Assembly: GCA_946479015.1 (NCBI GenBank)
Contig: CAMLEQ010000242.1
Span: 1 to 6,102 of the forward strand
Origin: an uncultured Gemmatimonadota bacterium
GTDB lineage: Bacteria > Gemmatimonadota > Gemmatimonadetes > Gemmatimonadales > Gemmatimonadaceae
DNA: 6,102 nt
Direction: 5' to 3'
Shown: in pieces, positions 5,957-6,102 of the stretch
Numbering within the stretch: the first letter of the stretch is position 1
Layout of the letters: every line of letters starts with the position of its first letter
Position numbers and translations under genes: made by a program
The notes under the pieces: model-generated
Told to the model about the DNA's origin: nothing
Databases searched by the model: none
What the model saw: the letters and a program-made list of their open reading frames with translations, nothing else

Positions 5957-6102
5957 CTAATGGGCGGCGACCGGCTCGAGGATCTCCCGGACCCGGCGTA
6001 TGAACACCTCCACGAGGAAGGGCTTCTCGATGTACGAGGCGCCCTCCGCGAGCACGCCGTGCGTGGAGACGGCATCCTCGGTGTAGCCGGACATGAACAG
6101 CA
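5957..6102 (-). CDS. Response-regulator receiver domain, C-terminal end (runs off window)
   Basis: Read on the minus strand from the window edge to the TAG at 5959-5957, giving 47 residues. The sequence LFMSGYTEDAVSTHGVL is the beta4/alpha4 part of a CheY-like receiver domain. IEKPFLVEVFIRRVREILE holds the conserved Lys-Pro dipeptide (KPF) and the last helix. The protein ends shortly after the domain, so this is either a single-domain response regulator or the C-terminus of a hybrid sensor histidine kinase; MSGYTED is frequent in such hybrid kinases. The phosphoacceptor Asp lies outside the window. It is in the same direction as the lasso operon but 456 nt upstream, so a regulatory link is possible yet unsupported. 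Confidence 0.85.
   Translation of the reverse strand, partial: LFMSGYTEDAVSTHGVLAEGASYIEKPFLVEVFIRRVREILEPVAAH

Overview
The window is a high-GC bacterial segment in which all real coding is on the minus strand. It carries almost all of a lasso-peptide (RiPP) biosynthetic gene cluster. The high GC, the style of the precursor leader and the pairing with an HPr-kinase-like protein and a split ABC exporter suggest a Gemmatimonadota/Longimicrobium-like organism. That placement is an impression from family resemblance, not a demonstrated assignment.

Layout in transcription order, from high to low coordinates. (1) 6102-5957: the last 47 residues of a response-regulator receiver domain, cut by the window edge. 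(2) 5956-5501: a gene-free stretch of 456 nt that should hold the operon promoter. (3) 5500-5156: B1, a PqqD-type leader-binding protein. (4) 5220-4759: B2, a transglutaminase-like cysteine protease that removes the leader. (5) 4762-2801: C, an asparagine-synthetase-like lasso cyclase with a GTG start. (6) 2695-2522: A, a 57-residue precursor with a GTG start that is easily missed. (7) 2509-2479: a perfect 13-bp hairpin. (8) 2459-1494: K, an HPr-kinase-like protein. (9) 1497-421: the ABC ATPase. (10) 428-1: the start of an ABC-2 permease, cut by the window edge.

How it works together: B1 should bind the leader of A through its Y-x2-P-x-V-x3-G-x-F-x3-T motif and present it to B2. B2 cuts near the conserved leader Thr17. 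C activates Asp26 and joins it to the new N-terminal amine, threading the tail. K may phosphorylate the tail, and the ATPase plus permease would export the product. Genes are tightly coupled (GTGA, ATGA, 8-nt and 65-nt overlaps) except around A, which has 105 nt before it and 62 nt after it, both with inverted repeats.

The most unusual part is the predicted product. It has a 38-39 residue core, a ring of 7 or 8 residues, and a tail of about 31 residues with three cysteines and a Gly/Pro-rich segment. It sits beside a kinase gene although the precursor does not end in Ser.
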